Assembly (NCBI GenBank): GCA_030525875.1
Contig: JAUNDV010000019.1
Span: forward strand, 1-45,156
Reading direction: 5' to 3'
Length of the DNA: 45,156 nt
Source of the DNA: Eubacteriales bacterium
GTDB taxonomy: Bacteria > Bacillota > Clostridia > Lachnospirales > Lachnospiraceae
Positions 1-7,825 of this stretch are shown here, in pieces. Each line of letters starts with the position of its first letter. Position 1 is the first letter of the stretch. A model generated the notes under the pieces. That model saw nothing but the letters and a program-made list of their open reading frames with translations. It had not been told where the DNA came from and did no database searches. The position numbers and the translations under genes were made by a program.

Positions 1-15
1 AACTGTAAGAATATA
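1..15. repeat. Left copy of a 15-bp window-terminal repeat
   Basis: AACTGTAAGAATATA at 1-15, inside rnfD, is identical to the last 15 bases, 45142-45156, inside the antitoxin start. A precise match at both termini is unlikely by chance and may reflect how the window was cut. Confidence 0.9.
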
Positions 16-642
16 AGCTGCTGGTATTCTTATGCTGATAACCTTCTTATAAAGAAGATATGCTGCACCTATAAGGAGTGCAAGTGTGCTTATCTCACCA
101 ATTGTTCCAGGGATGAATCCGAAGAAAAGATCACTTAAAGATACTGTTTCTCCAGCCTTGATTGCTGCAAGTGGAGTAGCTCCTGATACACCATTTACGC
201 TGAAATCTGTCATAGACTTTGCAAATGATATAAGAAGGAAGCATCTTGCTGCAAGAGCAGGGTTCATGAAGTTCTGTCCCAGTCCGCCATAAAGCTGCTT
301 AACAACTATAATTGCAAACACACCGCCAAGCATAGGCATCCAGAGAGGAATCTCAGGAGGCATATTAAGTGCAAGAATCATACCTGTTACAACTGCTGAT
401 CCATCACTGATAGTGATTGGCTTACCCATAAAATACTCAAATGCATACTCACTTGCTACGCATGCAAGTACTGTAGCAATAGTTACTACAAGTGAATAAA
501 AACCAAATCTGTAAACGCCCCATGCAAGTGCTGGGAGCATTGCAATGATTACATCATACATTAAATGCTTTGTTGTAGTCTCAGCTCTAAAATGAGGAGA
601 AGAGGATACATGAGCAAGCATCTTTGTTTCATTATTGTTCAT
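1..642 (-). CDS. rnfD: Rnf complex membrane subunit RnfD (3' end cut by window)
   Basis: This is the N-terminal 214 codons of RnfD, read from the ATG at 642 and still open at base 1. RnfD is an integral membrane subunit of the Rnf complex, which couples electron flow from reduced ferredoxin to NAD+ with ion translocation. The start MNNNETKMLAHVSSSPH is followed by hydrophobic segments and the family-typical stretches SDGSAVVTGMILALNMPP and GGLGQNFMNPALAARCFL; the latter is near the usual flavinylation region. A GGGGGCG ribosome binding site precedes the ATG, and the gene starts 17 bp after the rnfC stop, so the two are co-transcribed. The identity is clear; only the C-terminal part is missing because of the window edge. 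Confidence 0.93.
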   Translation of the reverse strand, partial: MNNNETKMLAHVSSSPHFRAETTTKHLMYDVIIAMLPALAWGVYRFGFYSLVVTIATVLACVASEYAFEYFMGKPITISDGSAVVTGMILALNMPPEIPLWMPMLGGVFAIIVVKQLYGGLGQNFMNPALAARCFLLISFAKSMTDFSVNGVSGATPLAAIKAGETVSLSDLFFGFIPGTIGEISTLALLIGAAYLLYKKVISIRIPAAYILTV

Positions 643-659
643 TATATGTTACGCCCCCT

Positions 660-2072
660 TTAGCCCTCTATTTTCTTGTCTTCTGCTTCTTTAATTGCAG
701 CTTCTTTTTTTGCCTCAGCTTCATGAGCTTCTCTCTGCTTCTGTTCAGCAGCCTTTATCTTTCTGTCTGCCATAACCATCTTTCTAGCCTGCTTGAATAT
801 CTGTGTAAGAGGTCTTCTGGCTGGACATATATAAGAACAGCTTCCACACTCCATACACTCCATTCCATTAAGCTTCTCAAAGCCCTCAAGATCACCATGA
901 GTTGCAGCTCTTACCATAAGAGGAGGTACGAGGAATTCAGCACAAACCTCAACACATCTTCCGCATCTTATACATGGAGTTGTAGGATTCTCTGCAACCT
1001 CATCATGTACAAAGGCACATATAGCCGATGAAGGCTTTGTAACAGGACAATCCAGCTCAAAAAGTGCCTGTCCCATCATAGGGCCTCCGCAGATTATCTT
1101 GTGAGCTTCTGTCTTTAATCCGCCTACAGCTTCAAGTATACGTGCATATGAAGAACCAAGTCTTACTCTTACGTTTGCAGTATTTGCAACTGCATCTCCT
1201 GTAACTGTGATAACCTTCTCCATAAGTGGAGTACTTTCAGCTACAGCATCATATACAGCTAACAATGTAGCAACGTTCTGAACAACACAGCCTGCATCTG
1301 CAGGAAGCATTGTTGAATTGATATATCTTCCTGTTACAGCATTGATAAGCTGACGCTCACCGCCTTCAGGATATTTTGTCTTAAGTTCACATACTTCGAT
1401 ACGCTCTTTGTCCTTTGTAAGCTCTCTCATATGCTTGATAGCCTCAGGCTTGTTATTTTCAATAGCAATAACGCCCTTTGCATTAGGGAATAATGTAAGA
1501 CAAATTTCTAATCCCCCTATGATCTTTTCTGCTTCCTCAAGCATAAGTCTGTAATCGCTTGTAAGCATAGGTTCACACTCTGAACCATTGGCAATAAGAA
1601 AATCTATTGCATCATCATTTTTAGGCATAAGTTTTACGTTTGTAGGGAAACCTGCACCTCCTATACCAACAATACCGGCTTCCTTAACAATAGTCCTTAT
1701 CTCTTCCTTTGATAATGACTTGTAATCACGCTTAACTCCTACTCCTTCGGCAAGTTCATACTTGCCATCACTCTCAACCACTACAGACAGCACTGGAAAA
1801 CCGCTGACCTGCATACGAGGCTCCACTGCCTTAACAGTTCCGGATACGGAAGAAATCACATTTGCAGAAATAAATCCGCCTGCTTCACAAAGAAGCTGAC
1901 CTGCAAATACGTGATCGCCTACCGCTACTACCGGCTTAGCCGGTGCTCCGATATGCTGAGACACTGGAAATACAAAATCCCCATCAAAATCAAGCTTCTT
2001 GATAGCACAGTTTTCGCTTAAGATCTTGCCCTCATAAGGATGAGCTCCGCCTTTAAATGTAGCAATGCCCAT
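660..2072 (-). CDS. rnfC: Rnf complex ferredoxin-type subunit RnfC
   Basis: RnfC is the peripheral electron-input subunit of the Rnf ferredoxin:NAD+ oxidoreductase. The protein is about 470 aa. It has an N-terminal barrel-sandwich region, a central NuoF-like Rossmann/SLBB part (VGIGGAGFPTNVKL, NGSECEPMLTSDYRLM), and two C-terminal 4Fe-4S motifs, CIRCGRCVEVC and CMECGSCSYICPARRP. I chose the ATG at 2072 because an AAAGGGG ribosome binding site lies 9 nt upstream. An in-frame GTG at 2078 is too close to that site. The C-terminal tail is charged and rich in Ala, Lys and Glu. The gene is followed directly by rnfD, the usual order rnfC-rnfD. Confidence 0.95.
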   Translation of the reverse strand: MGIATFKGGAHPYEGKILSENCAIKKLDFDGDFVFPVSQHIGAPAKPVVAVGDHVFAGQLLCEAGGFISANVISSVSGTVKAVEPRMQVSGFPVLSVVVESDGKYELAEGVGVKRDYKSLSKEEIRTIVKEAGIVGIGGAGFPTNVKLMPKNDDAIDFLIANGSECEPMLTSDYRLMLEEAEKIIGGLEICLTLFPNAKGVIAIENNKPEAIKHMRELTKDKERIEVCELKTKYPEGGERQLINAVTGRYINSTMLPADAGCVVQNVATLLAVYDAVAESTPLMEKVITVTGDAVANTANVRVRLGSSYARILEAVGGLKTEAHKIICGGPMMGQALFELDCPVTKPSSAICAFVHDEVAENPTTPCIRCGRCVEVCAEFLVPPLMVRAATHGDLEGFEKLNGMECMECGSCSYICPARRPLTQIFKQARKMVMADRKIKAAEQKQREAHEAEAKKEAAIKEAEDKKIEG

Positions 2073-2147
2073 ATTCACAATCCCCTTTCAATAATCGTTT
2101 GCTTAGTTACTTTTTTGTCAATACTGACCTTTTTGCATACAGATTAG

Positions 2148-2176
2148 ATTATATCACACAAAGCATTTATTTTAAA
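2148..2176 (-). promoter_or_regulatory. Candidate sigma-A promoter of rnfCD
   Basis: On the minus strand there is a perfect -10 box TATAAT (2148-2153). A weak -35 TTTAAA (2171-2176) lies 17 bp upstream, and the site is 76 bp ahead of the rnfC start. The gene-free interval 2079-2421 holds this promoter and, divergently, a second TATAAT (2338-2343) that could serve the plus-strand gene at 2422. I see nothing else in the interval apart from AT-rich sequence. Confidence 0.5.
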
Positions 2177-2421
2177 TAAAGTCAAAAGTACATTTATACG
2201 TACAATGCACATAGCCGATATAAAGTGTTTATTTATATAATTATTTTCATATAAAAATGTGCAAAAAACTGAAAATGTCTATTTCGCATTACATATTTTT
2301 GAGCATTTTCAGTATTTTATTTTTTCTATTTTGCCTATATAATATGCACCTATAATTCCTAGTTTTCTATTAGGATATTATATTATTCATTGTACAAAAT
2401 ACTTTTAAGGAGGAAGCTATA

Positions 2422-2664
2422 ATGAGAATTAAAATGTATCAGATCAAAGAAACAGATAAGTTCATGGATATCGTAAATAAGAGCAATTCAACAATATATC
2501 TCATTTCAGATCAGGGGGACAGACTTAATCTTAAGTCTACACTTACACAGTATCTCGCCCTCTCAAGCCTTTTTTCAGCAGGTGAGATAAAGTCAATGGA
2601 GCTCGAAGTAGACGATCAGGAAACAGCCAAGGAGCTTATTGATTTCATGATGACCCAGAATTGA
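2422..2664 (+). CDS. 80-aa cytosolic protein of unknown function
   Basis: I do not recognise a characterised family. The protein is small, soluble and acidic, with no Cys motif, signal peptide or membrane segment. It has an alternating strand/helix pattern (IKMYQIKETDKFMDIVNKS, then STIYLISDQGDRLNLKS, then a helix ending KELIDFMMTQN). That is compatible with a small alpha/beta fold such as an HPr-like or regulatory domain, but this is speculation. A strong AAGGAGGAAGC ribosome binding site precedes the ATG. The gene is monocistronic, divergent from rnfC, and is closed by the terminator at 2693-2750. It belongs to the host part of the window. Confidence 0.75.
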   Translation: MRIKMYQIKETDKFMDIVNKSNSTIYLISDQGDRLNLKSTLTQYLALSSLFSAGEIKSMELEVDDQETAKELIDFMMTQN

Positions 2665-2692
2665 TTTCATACTAACAATTTATAAGAAAATT

Positions 2693-2750
2693 AAAGGAGC
2701 TGTAATCTTTTGGATAATATAGATTTTATCCTTAAGAACAGCTCCTTTTT
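2693..2750 (+). terminator. Rho-independent terminator after the 80-aa gene
   Basis: The stem AAAGGAGCTGT (2693-2703) pairs with ACAGCTCCTTT (2738-2748) and runs into a T tract. A second nested hairpin, GGATAA/TTATCC, sits inside the loop. It faces the hydrogenase operon from the other side and may also stop that transcript, though its T tract is weaker in that direction. Confidence 0.8.
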
Positions 2751-2843
2751 AATTTATTTTTTAATTTACACTTAATTCACTTTTTATTTTTACTCTCTTA
2801 CTTTTCTCTCTTATTTTAACTTCTTAATTTTATTTTTTCTTTT

Positions 2844-4637
2844 TTACCCCTGCAGCTTCCAGTTAGGATTTATTACGTAGCCATTTCTGTTTCTCTGAGG
2901 GCTCTTTGGCATATCCCAGGCATTGTGGTCTGTATGAAGAAGCATATGAGCCTTATGGCTGTTCGGCTCTCCAAAATAATTATTATAGAGATTCCATACA
3001 TCCGGATTCATATGTGAATATCTTATGTCTGCATTTTTATCAAGGAAGTAAAGATTCTTTCCTCTTTCAAATGCCATCTCAAAGCCGTCTCTCTGCGGCT
3101 GTCCACCGCCACCAACGCAGCCTCCAGGGCAGGCCATAACCTCTACAAAATCAAGTTTTTTCTCGCCACGCTCTATTTCCTTAAGCAGTCTTCTTGTATT
3201 TGCAAGTCCACTGACAGCAGCAACTCTGAAAGTAACACCTTTAATATTAAACTCAGCTTCTGTAATACCTGTCTCCTGTGATGCAGCACGTATTACTTTA
3301 AATGCATCAGCATTACAGTTTTCTCCTACTATCTTAAAATATGCCGTACGGAGTGCTGCCTCCATAACGCCTCCTGTAGCACCAAAAATAACTCCTGCAC
3401 CTGATCCATCCCTAAATAATCTGTCCGGCTCAATATCTTCAAGAAGTGATGGCAGAATATTTGATGATCTTATCATACGGTCAAGCTCTCTTGTTGTAAT
3501 AACGCAGTCTGTATCGTGTCCTGCATATTCTTCATAGAAAAGCTCCATATTTGCTTCACCTTTTTTCGCAAGACAAGGCATAACCGCTACAGAATATATA
3601 TCCTCAGGCTTTCTTCCAAGCTGCTCGGCAAAGTAAGTCTTCATCACAGAACCAAACATCTGCATAGGTGATTTAGCTGTAGAAAGGTTAGGAACAAGCT
3701 CTGGGAACTGACTCTTGACAAATCTTATCCAGCCCGGACAACAGGAGGTAAACATAGGTTTTTCTCCAAGTTCTCCACTTGTAAATCTATGAATAAATTC
3801 ATTTGCCTCTTCCATGATCGTAAGATCAGCTGAAAATGTTGTATCAAATACAAAATCTGCACCCATTTTCTTAAGAGCGTCAAATATCTTTCCTACGGTT
3901 GCATTTTCACGTGATAAGCCAAGCCCCTCTCCCCATGCTGCACGCACAGCAGGTGCAACCTGTACAACTACAACCTTGTTAGGATCAGCAATAGCTCTCC
4001 AAAGCTTTTCTGTATCATCACGCTCTCTCAAAGCACCTACAGGACAATGTGTAATACACTGTCCGCAAAGTGAACAGTCTGCTTCTGAAATACTTCTGTT
4101 ACATGTAACATTTATAGTGGAACGAGAACCTGTTCCTTCAAGATCCCATATATTCAGGCTCTGGATCTTATCACATACCTGAACACAGCGCATGCATTTT
4201 ATGCACTTCTTGGAATCTCTGATAAGTGGAAACTTTTTATCCCAAGGCTGTTCTTCAAGATGCTCAGGATATCTGATATCCTGAATATTTAGGTCATTTG
4301 CAATCCTCTGCAATGAACAATTTCCACTTCTTACACAGGTTGCGCACTTGCAATCATGCTGTGACAAAATAAGCTGGACTGTCCTTCTTCTGTCAAGTCT
4401 TACCTTTGGACTGTTGGTATAAATAACCATTCCTTCCTCAGCTGTATTGTTACAGGCTGTAATAAGTCTCTCCTTGCCTTCTACTTCTACAACACATACA
4501 CGGCAGGCAGCAATTTCATTAAGCCCCTTCCAATAGCAAAGATGAGGAATATCAATTCCTATGGAAGCGGCCGCTTCCATTATGGTTGCGCCTTCATTAA
4601 CGGAAACATTTTTGTTATCTATCTTTAAATTTACCAT
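2844..4637 (-). CDS. hydA: [FeFe] hydrogenase, multi-cluster group A catalytic subunit
   Basis: This enzyme reversibly reduces protons to H2 and disposes of fermentation electrons. From the N-terminus the 597-aa protein has a 2Fe-2S domain (Cys34, 45, 48 and 62), a His-ligated 4Fe-4S site (HDCKCATCVRSGNCSLQ), and two 4Fe-4S clusters (CIKCMRCVQVCD and CSLCGQCITHCPVGAL). The H-cluster domain carries all three signatures: TSCCPGW, MPCLAKKGEA and MACPGGCVGGGGQP. The C-terminal small-subunit-like tail is present. The gene overlaps the upstream flavoprotein gene by 7 bp, so the two are translationally coupled. That neighbour suggests an NAD(P)H-linked complex; no separate HydB/HydC pair is visible. 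The catalytic residues look intact, so it is probably active. Confidence 0.95.
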   Translation of the reverse strand: MVNLKIDNKNVSVNEGATIMEAAASIGIDIPHLCYWKGLNEIAACRVCVVEVEGKERLITACNNTAEEGMVIYTNSPKVRLDRRRTVQLILSQHDCKCATCVRSGNCSLQRIANDLNIQDIRYPEHLEEQPWDKKFPLIRDSKKCIKCMRCVQVCDKIQSLNIWDLEGTGSRSTINVTCNRSISEADCSLCGQCITHCPVGALRERDDTEKLWRAIADPNKVVVVQVAPAVRAAWGEGLGLSRENATVGKIFDALKKMGADFVFDTTFSADLTIMEEANEFIHRFTSGELGEKPMFTSCCPGWIRFVKSQFPELVPNLSTAKSPMQMFGSVMKTYFAEQLGRKPEDIYSVAVMPCLAKKGEANMELFYEEYAGHDTDCVITTRELDRMIRSSNILPSLLEDIEPDRLFRDGSGAGVIFGATGGVMEAALRTAYFKIVGENCNADAFKVIRAASQETGITEAEFNIKGVTFRVAAVSGLANTRRLLKEIERGEKKLDFVEVMACPGGCVGGGGQPQRDGFEMAFERGKNLYFLDKNADIRYSHMNPDVWNLYNNYFGEPNSHKAHMLLHTDHNAWDMPKSPQRNRNGYVINPNWKLQG

Positions 4638-6460
4638 AACTTCTCACGACCTCCCTTGAAAATGCCAAATCCAAAATGATCACATCTTAAACATCTATTG
4701 CACTCCTGACTGGTAGCACTTTCGCTTAAGACATTTTCCACACCTTCAAAATCATGTTTACGCTCACATGCCTCCCGCTCTGACATCTCTGCACGTCCAC
4801 ATGGTGTATGATCGCTGATATTAGGTACTGGAATATCTATATCGCAGCTTATCTCATGGTGATATCCGAGATATTCATCAATATTTGCAGCCATAACCTT
4901 AGCTGCCGCAACAGCCTTTATTACAGTTGCTGGTCCTGATGCACAGTCACCTCCGGCAAAGACACCCGGAATGTTCTTAAAGCCTCCATTTGGAAGTGTA
5001 AGGATTTTTCCATGTGATACAGGTATTCCTGAATCCTCATAATGCTTTGTTTCTATATTTTGTCCTATAGCAACGATAAGTGTCTGACACGGAATAAGTA
5101 TATCCTCTGTACCATTTGGAACAACCGAAGCCCTGCCATCCTTAATAAGACTAATCATCTGTGGAGTTACCCATATTCCCTCAATCTTACCATCCTTTAT
5201 TTCTAATCTGGATGGTGCCTTAAGTGTGATAAGTTCAACTCCTTCTGCTACAGCACCCTCTATTTCTGCTGGAAGAGCTGTCATATCAGCAACCCTTCTC
5301 CTGTATACAATACTAACTTTTTTAGCTCCAAGACGTACGGCTGTTCTTACTGCATCCATGGATACGTTTCCGCCACCGATTACTACGACCTCCTGTCCTG
5401 TAAGATCAATATTTTCTCCCATGCCTACTGCTCTTAAGAAACCAACAGCAGACATTACACCTTCTGAATCTTCACCTTCAAGTCCAAGCTTCTTGTCTGT
5501 AGATGCTCCAACAGTAATAAGTACTGCATCATACTTTGCTCTTAACTCATCAAGCTTAATATCCTTGCCTACCTTAACTCCGTACTTTACTTCTATTCCT
5601 GTAGCTAAAATAGCATCCGTGTCATCCTCGAGTCTGTCCTTAGGAAGCCTGTAATTAGGTATACCATATCTAAGCATGCCTCCAAGCTTAGGAAGCATTT
5701 CATAAACTGTTACCTGATGTCCCATAAGCTGTAAATAATATGCTGATGAAAGTCCCGAAGGTCCACCGCCAACAACAGCTATCTTCTTTCCTGTAGACTT
5801 TCCACATAGAGGCGGTGCTACCTTTCCTGCATAATCTGCTGCCGACCTCTTGATACCTCTTATATTTATAGAACTATCTACCATATTTCTTCGGCATCTG
5901 GCCTCACATGGATGCTCACAGATAAATCCACAGGTTGATGGGAAAGGATTGTCTTTCCTGATAAGCTGTATTGCATCTGCATAGCGTTTGTCACGCACAA
6001 GAGCTATATATCCCGGAATGTCTACATGCGCAGGGCAAAGTGCCACACATGGAACAGGCTGTGATATAAGACAGGAACATCTTCCATTTTTTACATGCTC
6101 TTCATAATCATCACGGCAGCTTGTTACACTCTTCCATACCATATGAGCTGCCTCGTATCCTATAGCGCAATCTGCTGTCTGCATTATTGAAAGAGCTGTC
6201 TCTTCAATAAGCTCCAAGGTTCTCTCATCAGCCTTTCCATCCAGAACGTCAGTAAGAATATTTCGAAGCTGCAAAAGTCCTACACGACAAGGGACACATT
6301 TTCCGCAAGTCTGTGCATGACACATCTCAATAAAGGCTCTTGTAATATCCACCGGACAAAGTCCCGGAGGGCTTGCAACAATACGTTGTTCAAGATTTCT
6401 ATAAAGCTCCTCAACAACTAGCTGGGATTTACTTGGTGTAAGTATTTCCAATCTGCTCAT
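4631..6460 (-). CDS. NuoF-C-terminal/GltD-like NAD(P)H flavoprotein partner of the hydrogenase
   Basis: This 609-aa modular redox protein likely passes electrons between NAD(P)H and the adjacent hydrogenase. Residues about 40-115 resemble the 4Fe-4S end of NuoF/HydB (QTCGKCVPCRVG). Next is the Cys-rich N-terminal domain of glutamate synthase small subunits (CVALCPAHVDIPGYI, CGFICEHPCEARCRR). An FAD Rossmann motif (VVGGGPSGLSSAYYLQ) and a second nucleotide motif (VVIGGGNVSMDAVRTA followed by VYRRR, an arginine pattern common in NADPH binding) follow. The C-terminus has another Cys cluster, CNRCLRCDHFG. An AGGAGGATAAT ribosome binding site precedes the ATG. In families of this type the gene beside hydA is often annotated as a glutamate synthase beta subunit; no GltB large subunit is present, so amino acid synthesis is unlikely. 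Confidence 0.88.
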   Translation of the reverse strand: MSRLEILTPSKSQLVVEELYRNLEQRIVASPPGLCPVDITRAFIEMCHAQTCGKCVPCRVGLLQLRNILTDVLDGKADERTLELIEETALSIMQTADCAIGYEAAHMVWKSVTSCRDDYEEHVKNGRCSCLISQPVPCVALCPAHVDIPGYIALVRDKRYADAIQLIRKDNPFPSTCGFICEHPCEARCRRNMVDSSINIRGIKRSAADYAGKVAPPLCGKSTGKKIAVVGGGPSGLSSAYYLQLMGHQVTVYEMLPKLGGMLRYGIPNYRLPKDRLEDDTDAILATGIEVKYGVKVGKDIKLDELRAKYDAVLITVGASTDKKLGLEGEDSEGVMSAVGFLRAVGMGENIDLTGQEVVVIGGGNVSMDAVRTAVRLGAKKVSIVYRRRVADMTALPAEIEGAVAEGVELITLKAPSRLEIKDGKIEGIWVTPQMISLIKDGRASVVPNGTEDILIPCQTLIVAIGQNIETKHYEDSGIPVSHGKILTLPNGGFKNIPGVFAGGDCASGPATVIKAVAAAKVMAANIDEYLGYHHEISCDIDIPVPNISDHTPCGRAEMSEREACERKHDFEGVENVLSESATSQECNRCLRCDHFGFGIFKGGREKLW

Positions 6461-6840
6461 AGCTATTATCCTCCTAAAATAAATCTAATAAGGTAGTTCG
6501 GGGCGGTTTGCAATCCGCGTTTCCGGCTCTGATTAGTTATATTTCCGTGCTTCGGAGCATTTTCCCACTATCTTTTTATGCATTATTTTATACATTTATA
6601 TTTTTATTGGAGTTAGTATAGCATATAATTGGTTGTTTTCCATATATTTTTTTGCAAATTTAAAATATTTTTATGATATTTGTTTAACAATATGAATCTA
6701 TACCGGCTTAATTAATGATGTATGGCTGAAAATATTTTATGATATTAAATTGGTCGTTGAAAAAAATATATTCTGTGCTATTATGATTTTGTGAGGGTTC
6801 CTCTGCTAATGGGCGGGGGGCTCTCTATTTTAACGCATAA

Positions 6841-6875
6841 AAATAGCCTTACATTTTAACAGATGTAAGGTTATT
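6841..6875. terminator. Bidirectional terminator-like hairpin at host/prophage boundary
   Basis: A 13-bp stem, AAATAGCCTTACA (6841-6853) with TGTAAGGTTATTT (6863-6875), contains one G-T wobble and a 9-nt loop. T-rich tails lie on both sides. It could insulate the host operon from prophage transcription arriving on the minus strand. Confidence 0.7.
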
Positions 6876-6897
6876 TATTTTGAATTTTGACTGCCAT

Positions 6898-6922
6898 TTT
6901 GACTGTCGCCCTGACAGTCAAA
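6898..6922. repeat. Perfect 10-bp inverted repeat
   Basis: TTTGACTGTC (6898-6907) and GACAGTCAAA (6913-6922) form a perfect stem with a 5-nt loop. A partial direct copy, TTTGACTGCC, lies just upstream. Paired copies around a small loop resemble binding arms of a recombinase or regulator, but no protein partner is identified. There is no T run, so it is probably not a terminator. Confidence 0.6.
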
Positions 6923-6977
6923 TGCTATTTTTAGGAGAAATTATGACGAAACGTGACAATTTTTTGCAAAAAAATAA

Positions 6978-6999
6978 TGCGGATGACAGGACTCAAAAC
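6978..6999 (-). other. tRNA 3'-end-like segment, candidate attachment site
   Basis: On the minus strand the sequence GAGTCCTGTCATCCGCA resembles the T-loop, the 3' strand of the T stem and the acceptor 3' strand of a tRNA. The 5' strand of the T stem and the rest of a tRNA are absent, so this is not a functional tRNA gene. Tyrosine recombinases often use tRNA 3' ends, leaving exactly such a partial copy at one prophage end. The location at the host/prophage transition fits. No matching intact tRNA is inside the window. Confidence 0.4.
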
Positions 7000-7150
7000 A
7001 TAAAGACCTTAACTAAAGGTTTTTATCAACTTTTTAATGTCGCCTTGAATGTCTAGTTTTAAACACGATATAAATAAGTAAAAGGAGCTATTAGTCCCCT
7101 TTTACTCATGTGCATTATTATTCATTTTTTAGTATAAAATATTGTATGTA

Positions 7151-7351
7151 TTATCTTTTTAGTTCCAAAATCTCATCTGAGGAGGCATTTAATGCCTTAC
7201 ATATCTCTGCAAATATAAGGACATTGGGTACTATTTTATTTATCTCCCACCTGCTTATTTCCCTCTGGGATACTCCGATCTTTTCACCAAGCTCAGTCTG
7301 TGTAAGCCCTGCTGCCTTTCTGGCCAGCTTTATGTTTTCACCTAAATTCAT
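7151..7351 (-). CDS. Small XRE-family helix-turn-helix regulator
   Basis: This 66-aa protein is essentially a single Cro/CI-type HTH domain: IKLARKAAGLTQTELGEK, then VSQREISRWE and a C-terminal dimer helix. It should bind operator DNA as a dimer. I start it at the ATG at 7351, which has an AAGGAG site 8 nt upstream. A TTG two codons earlier is too close to that site. The gene stands alone next to a candidate type I toxin locus and HicAB. It may be a prophage regulator or a solitary host regulator. No partner such as Cro or an antirepressor is next to it. Confidence 0.82.
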   Translation of the reverse strand: MNLGENIKLARKAAGLTQTELGEKIGVSQREISRWEINKIVPNVLIFAEICKALNASSDEILELKR

Positions 7352-7453
7352 ATCCAATTCTCCTTGCGTTCTTTATGCATCATAATCATAGAAATAATAA
7401 ATTTTACAATTCCTATTGCAATAAAAAACATTCCTAATTTTACTAACATATTA

Positions 7454-7482
7454 TTTACTCAATCATGGGTATGTGTTATATT
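7454..7482 (+). promoter_or_regulatory. Candidate antisense RNA promoter facing the 38-aa peptide gene
   Basis: On the plus strand TTTACT (7454-7459) and TATATT (7477-7482) are separated by exactly 17 bp. A transcript starting near 7489 would run convergently into the 3' end of the minus-strand peptide gene at 7522-7638. That is the arrangement of many type I antitoxin RNAs. The boxes are moderate matches to consensus. Confidence 0.4.
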
Positions 7483-7490
7483 GAGGATGT

Positions 7491-7614
7491 AGGTGAGTGC
7501 CTTTACACTCACCTATGATACTTAATTTAATAGGTTGTCTATTATGATAAGTATCAATCCTATTATTAAGTCTATCACTGCATTAATTGTGAGGTTTTTC
7601 CAGTTGATAGACTT
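7491..7614. repeat. Three consecutive inverted repeats over the peptide gene and its 3' end
   Basis: There are three perfect inverted repeats. TAGGTGAGTG/CACTCACCTA (7490-7515) lies beyond the stop codon. TGATACTTA/TAAGTATCA (7516-7556) spans the stop codon. AAGTCTATCA/TGATAGACTT (7568-7614) lies inside the coding region. Together they predict a heavily folded mRNA, which is typical of type I toxin messages that need processing before translation. Confidence 0.65.
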
Positions 7615-7638
7615 TTTATTTTTCTTCTTTTTACCCAT
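7522..7638 (-). CDS. 38-aa single-span membrane peptide, candidate type I toxin
   Basis: The peptide begins with a strongly basic stretch (MGKKKKNKKS) followed by WKNLTINAVIDLIIG and a hydrophobic segment ending IIIDNLLN. It is therefore a very small, positively charged, one-helix membrane peptide. The start at 7638 has an AAAGGGG ribosome binding site 10 nt upstream. A perfect consensus promoter (TTGACA, 17 bp, TATAAT) sits just ahead. Strong promoter, structured mRNA, tiny membrane peptide and a possible convergent antisense promoter together resemble type I toxins such as those in clostridial prophages. I do not recognise a named family, and it could instead be an uncharacterised small membrane protein. 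Confidence 0.6.
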   Translation of the reverse strand: MGKKKKNKKSINWKNLTINAVIDLIIGLILIIIDNLLN

Positions 7639-7700
7639 CAGATTGTTTCCCCTTTCCAATGCTTTGCATTTATTTGTTTTGTTCTCCTTTCTATGATTAT

Positions 7701-7729
7701 ATTATACTACATTTATGTTGTTTTGTCAA
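7701..7729 (-). promoter_or_regulatory. Perfect consensus sigma-A promoter of the 38-aa peptide gene
   Basis: On the minus strand TTGACA (7724-7729) and TATAAT (7701-7706) are separated by 17 bp, matching consensus at all 12 positions. Transcription would start about 55 nt before the peptide start codon. A promoter this strong for a lone peptide is unusual. Confidence 0.85.
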
Positions 7730-7825
7730 GTGTAAATAATAACTTTTTACAATTTTTTTGTTGTTTTTTTATATTTAAAAAATGGAATGGGCATAACCCA
7801 TTCCAACACAAAAAGTCTTTTTATT

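Larger units (their letters stand above)
6461..7150. other. Gene-free junction between host genes and prophage
   Basis: No convincing coding frame is visible here. The part next to the flavoprotein gene (6501-6558) can form short hairpins in the leader RNA, including GCGG/CCGC and GCTCCGAAGC. I do not recognise a known riboswitch. The rest holds a strong terminator-like hairpin, a perfect inverted repeat and a tRNA-3'-end-like segment, listed separately. The composition shift and loss of coding density make this the likely chromosome-to-prophage boundary. Confidence 0.6.

Noticed and set aside
624-1031. Plus-strand open frame opposite rnfC
   Set aside because: It is the antisense of a certain rnfC gene, has Cys/Phe/Leu-rich low-complexity sequence and no ribosome binding site.
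6978-6999. Functional tRNA gene
   Set aside because: Only the T-loop and the acceptor 3' strand can be found; the anticodon arm, D arm and 5' strands are missing.
7151-7351. XRE gene as the substrate partner of the ImmA/IrrE peptidase
   Set aside because: It is 31 kb away on the other side of the late region; ImmA partners are normally adjacent, so no link can be claimed.
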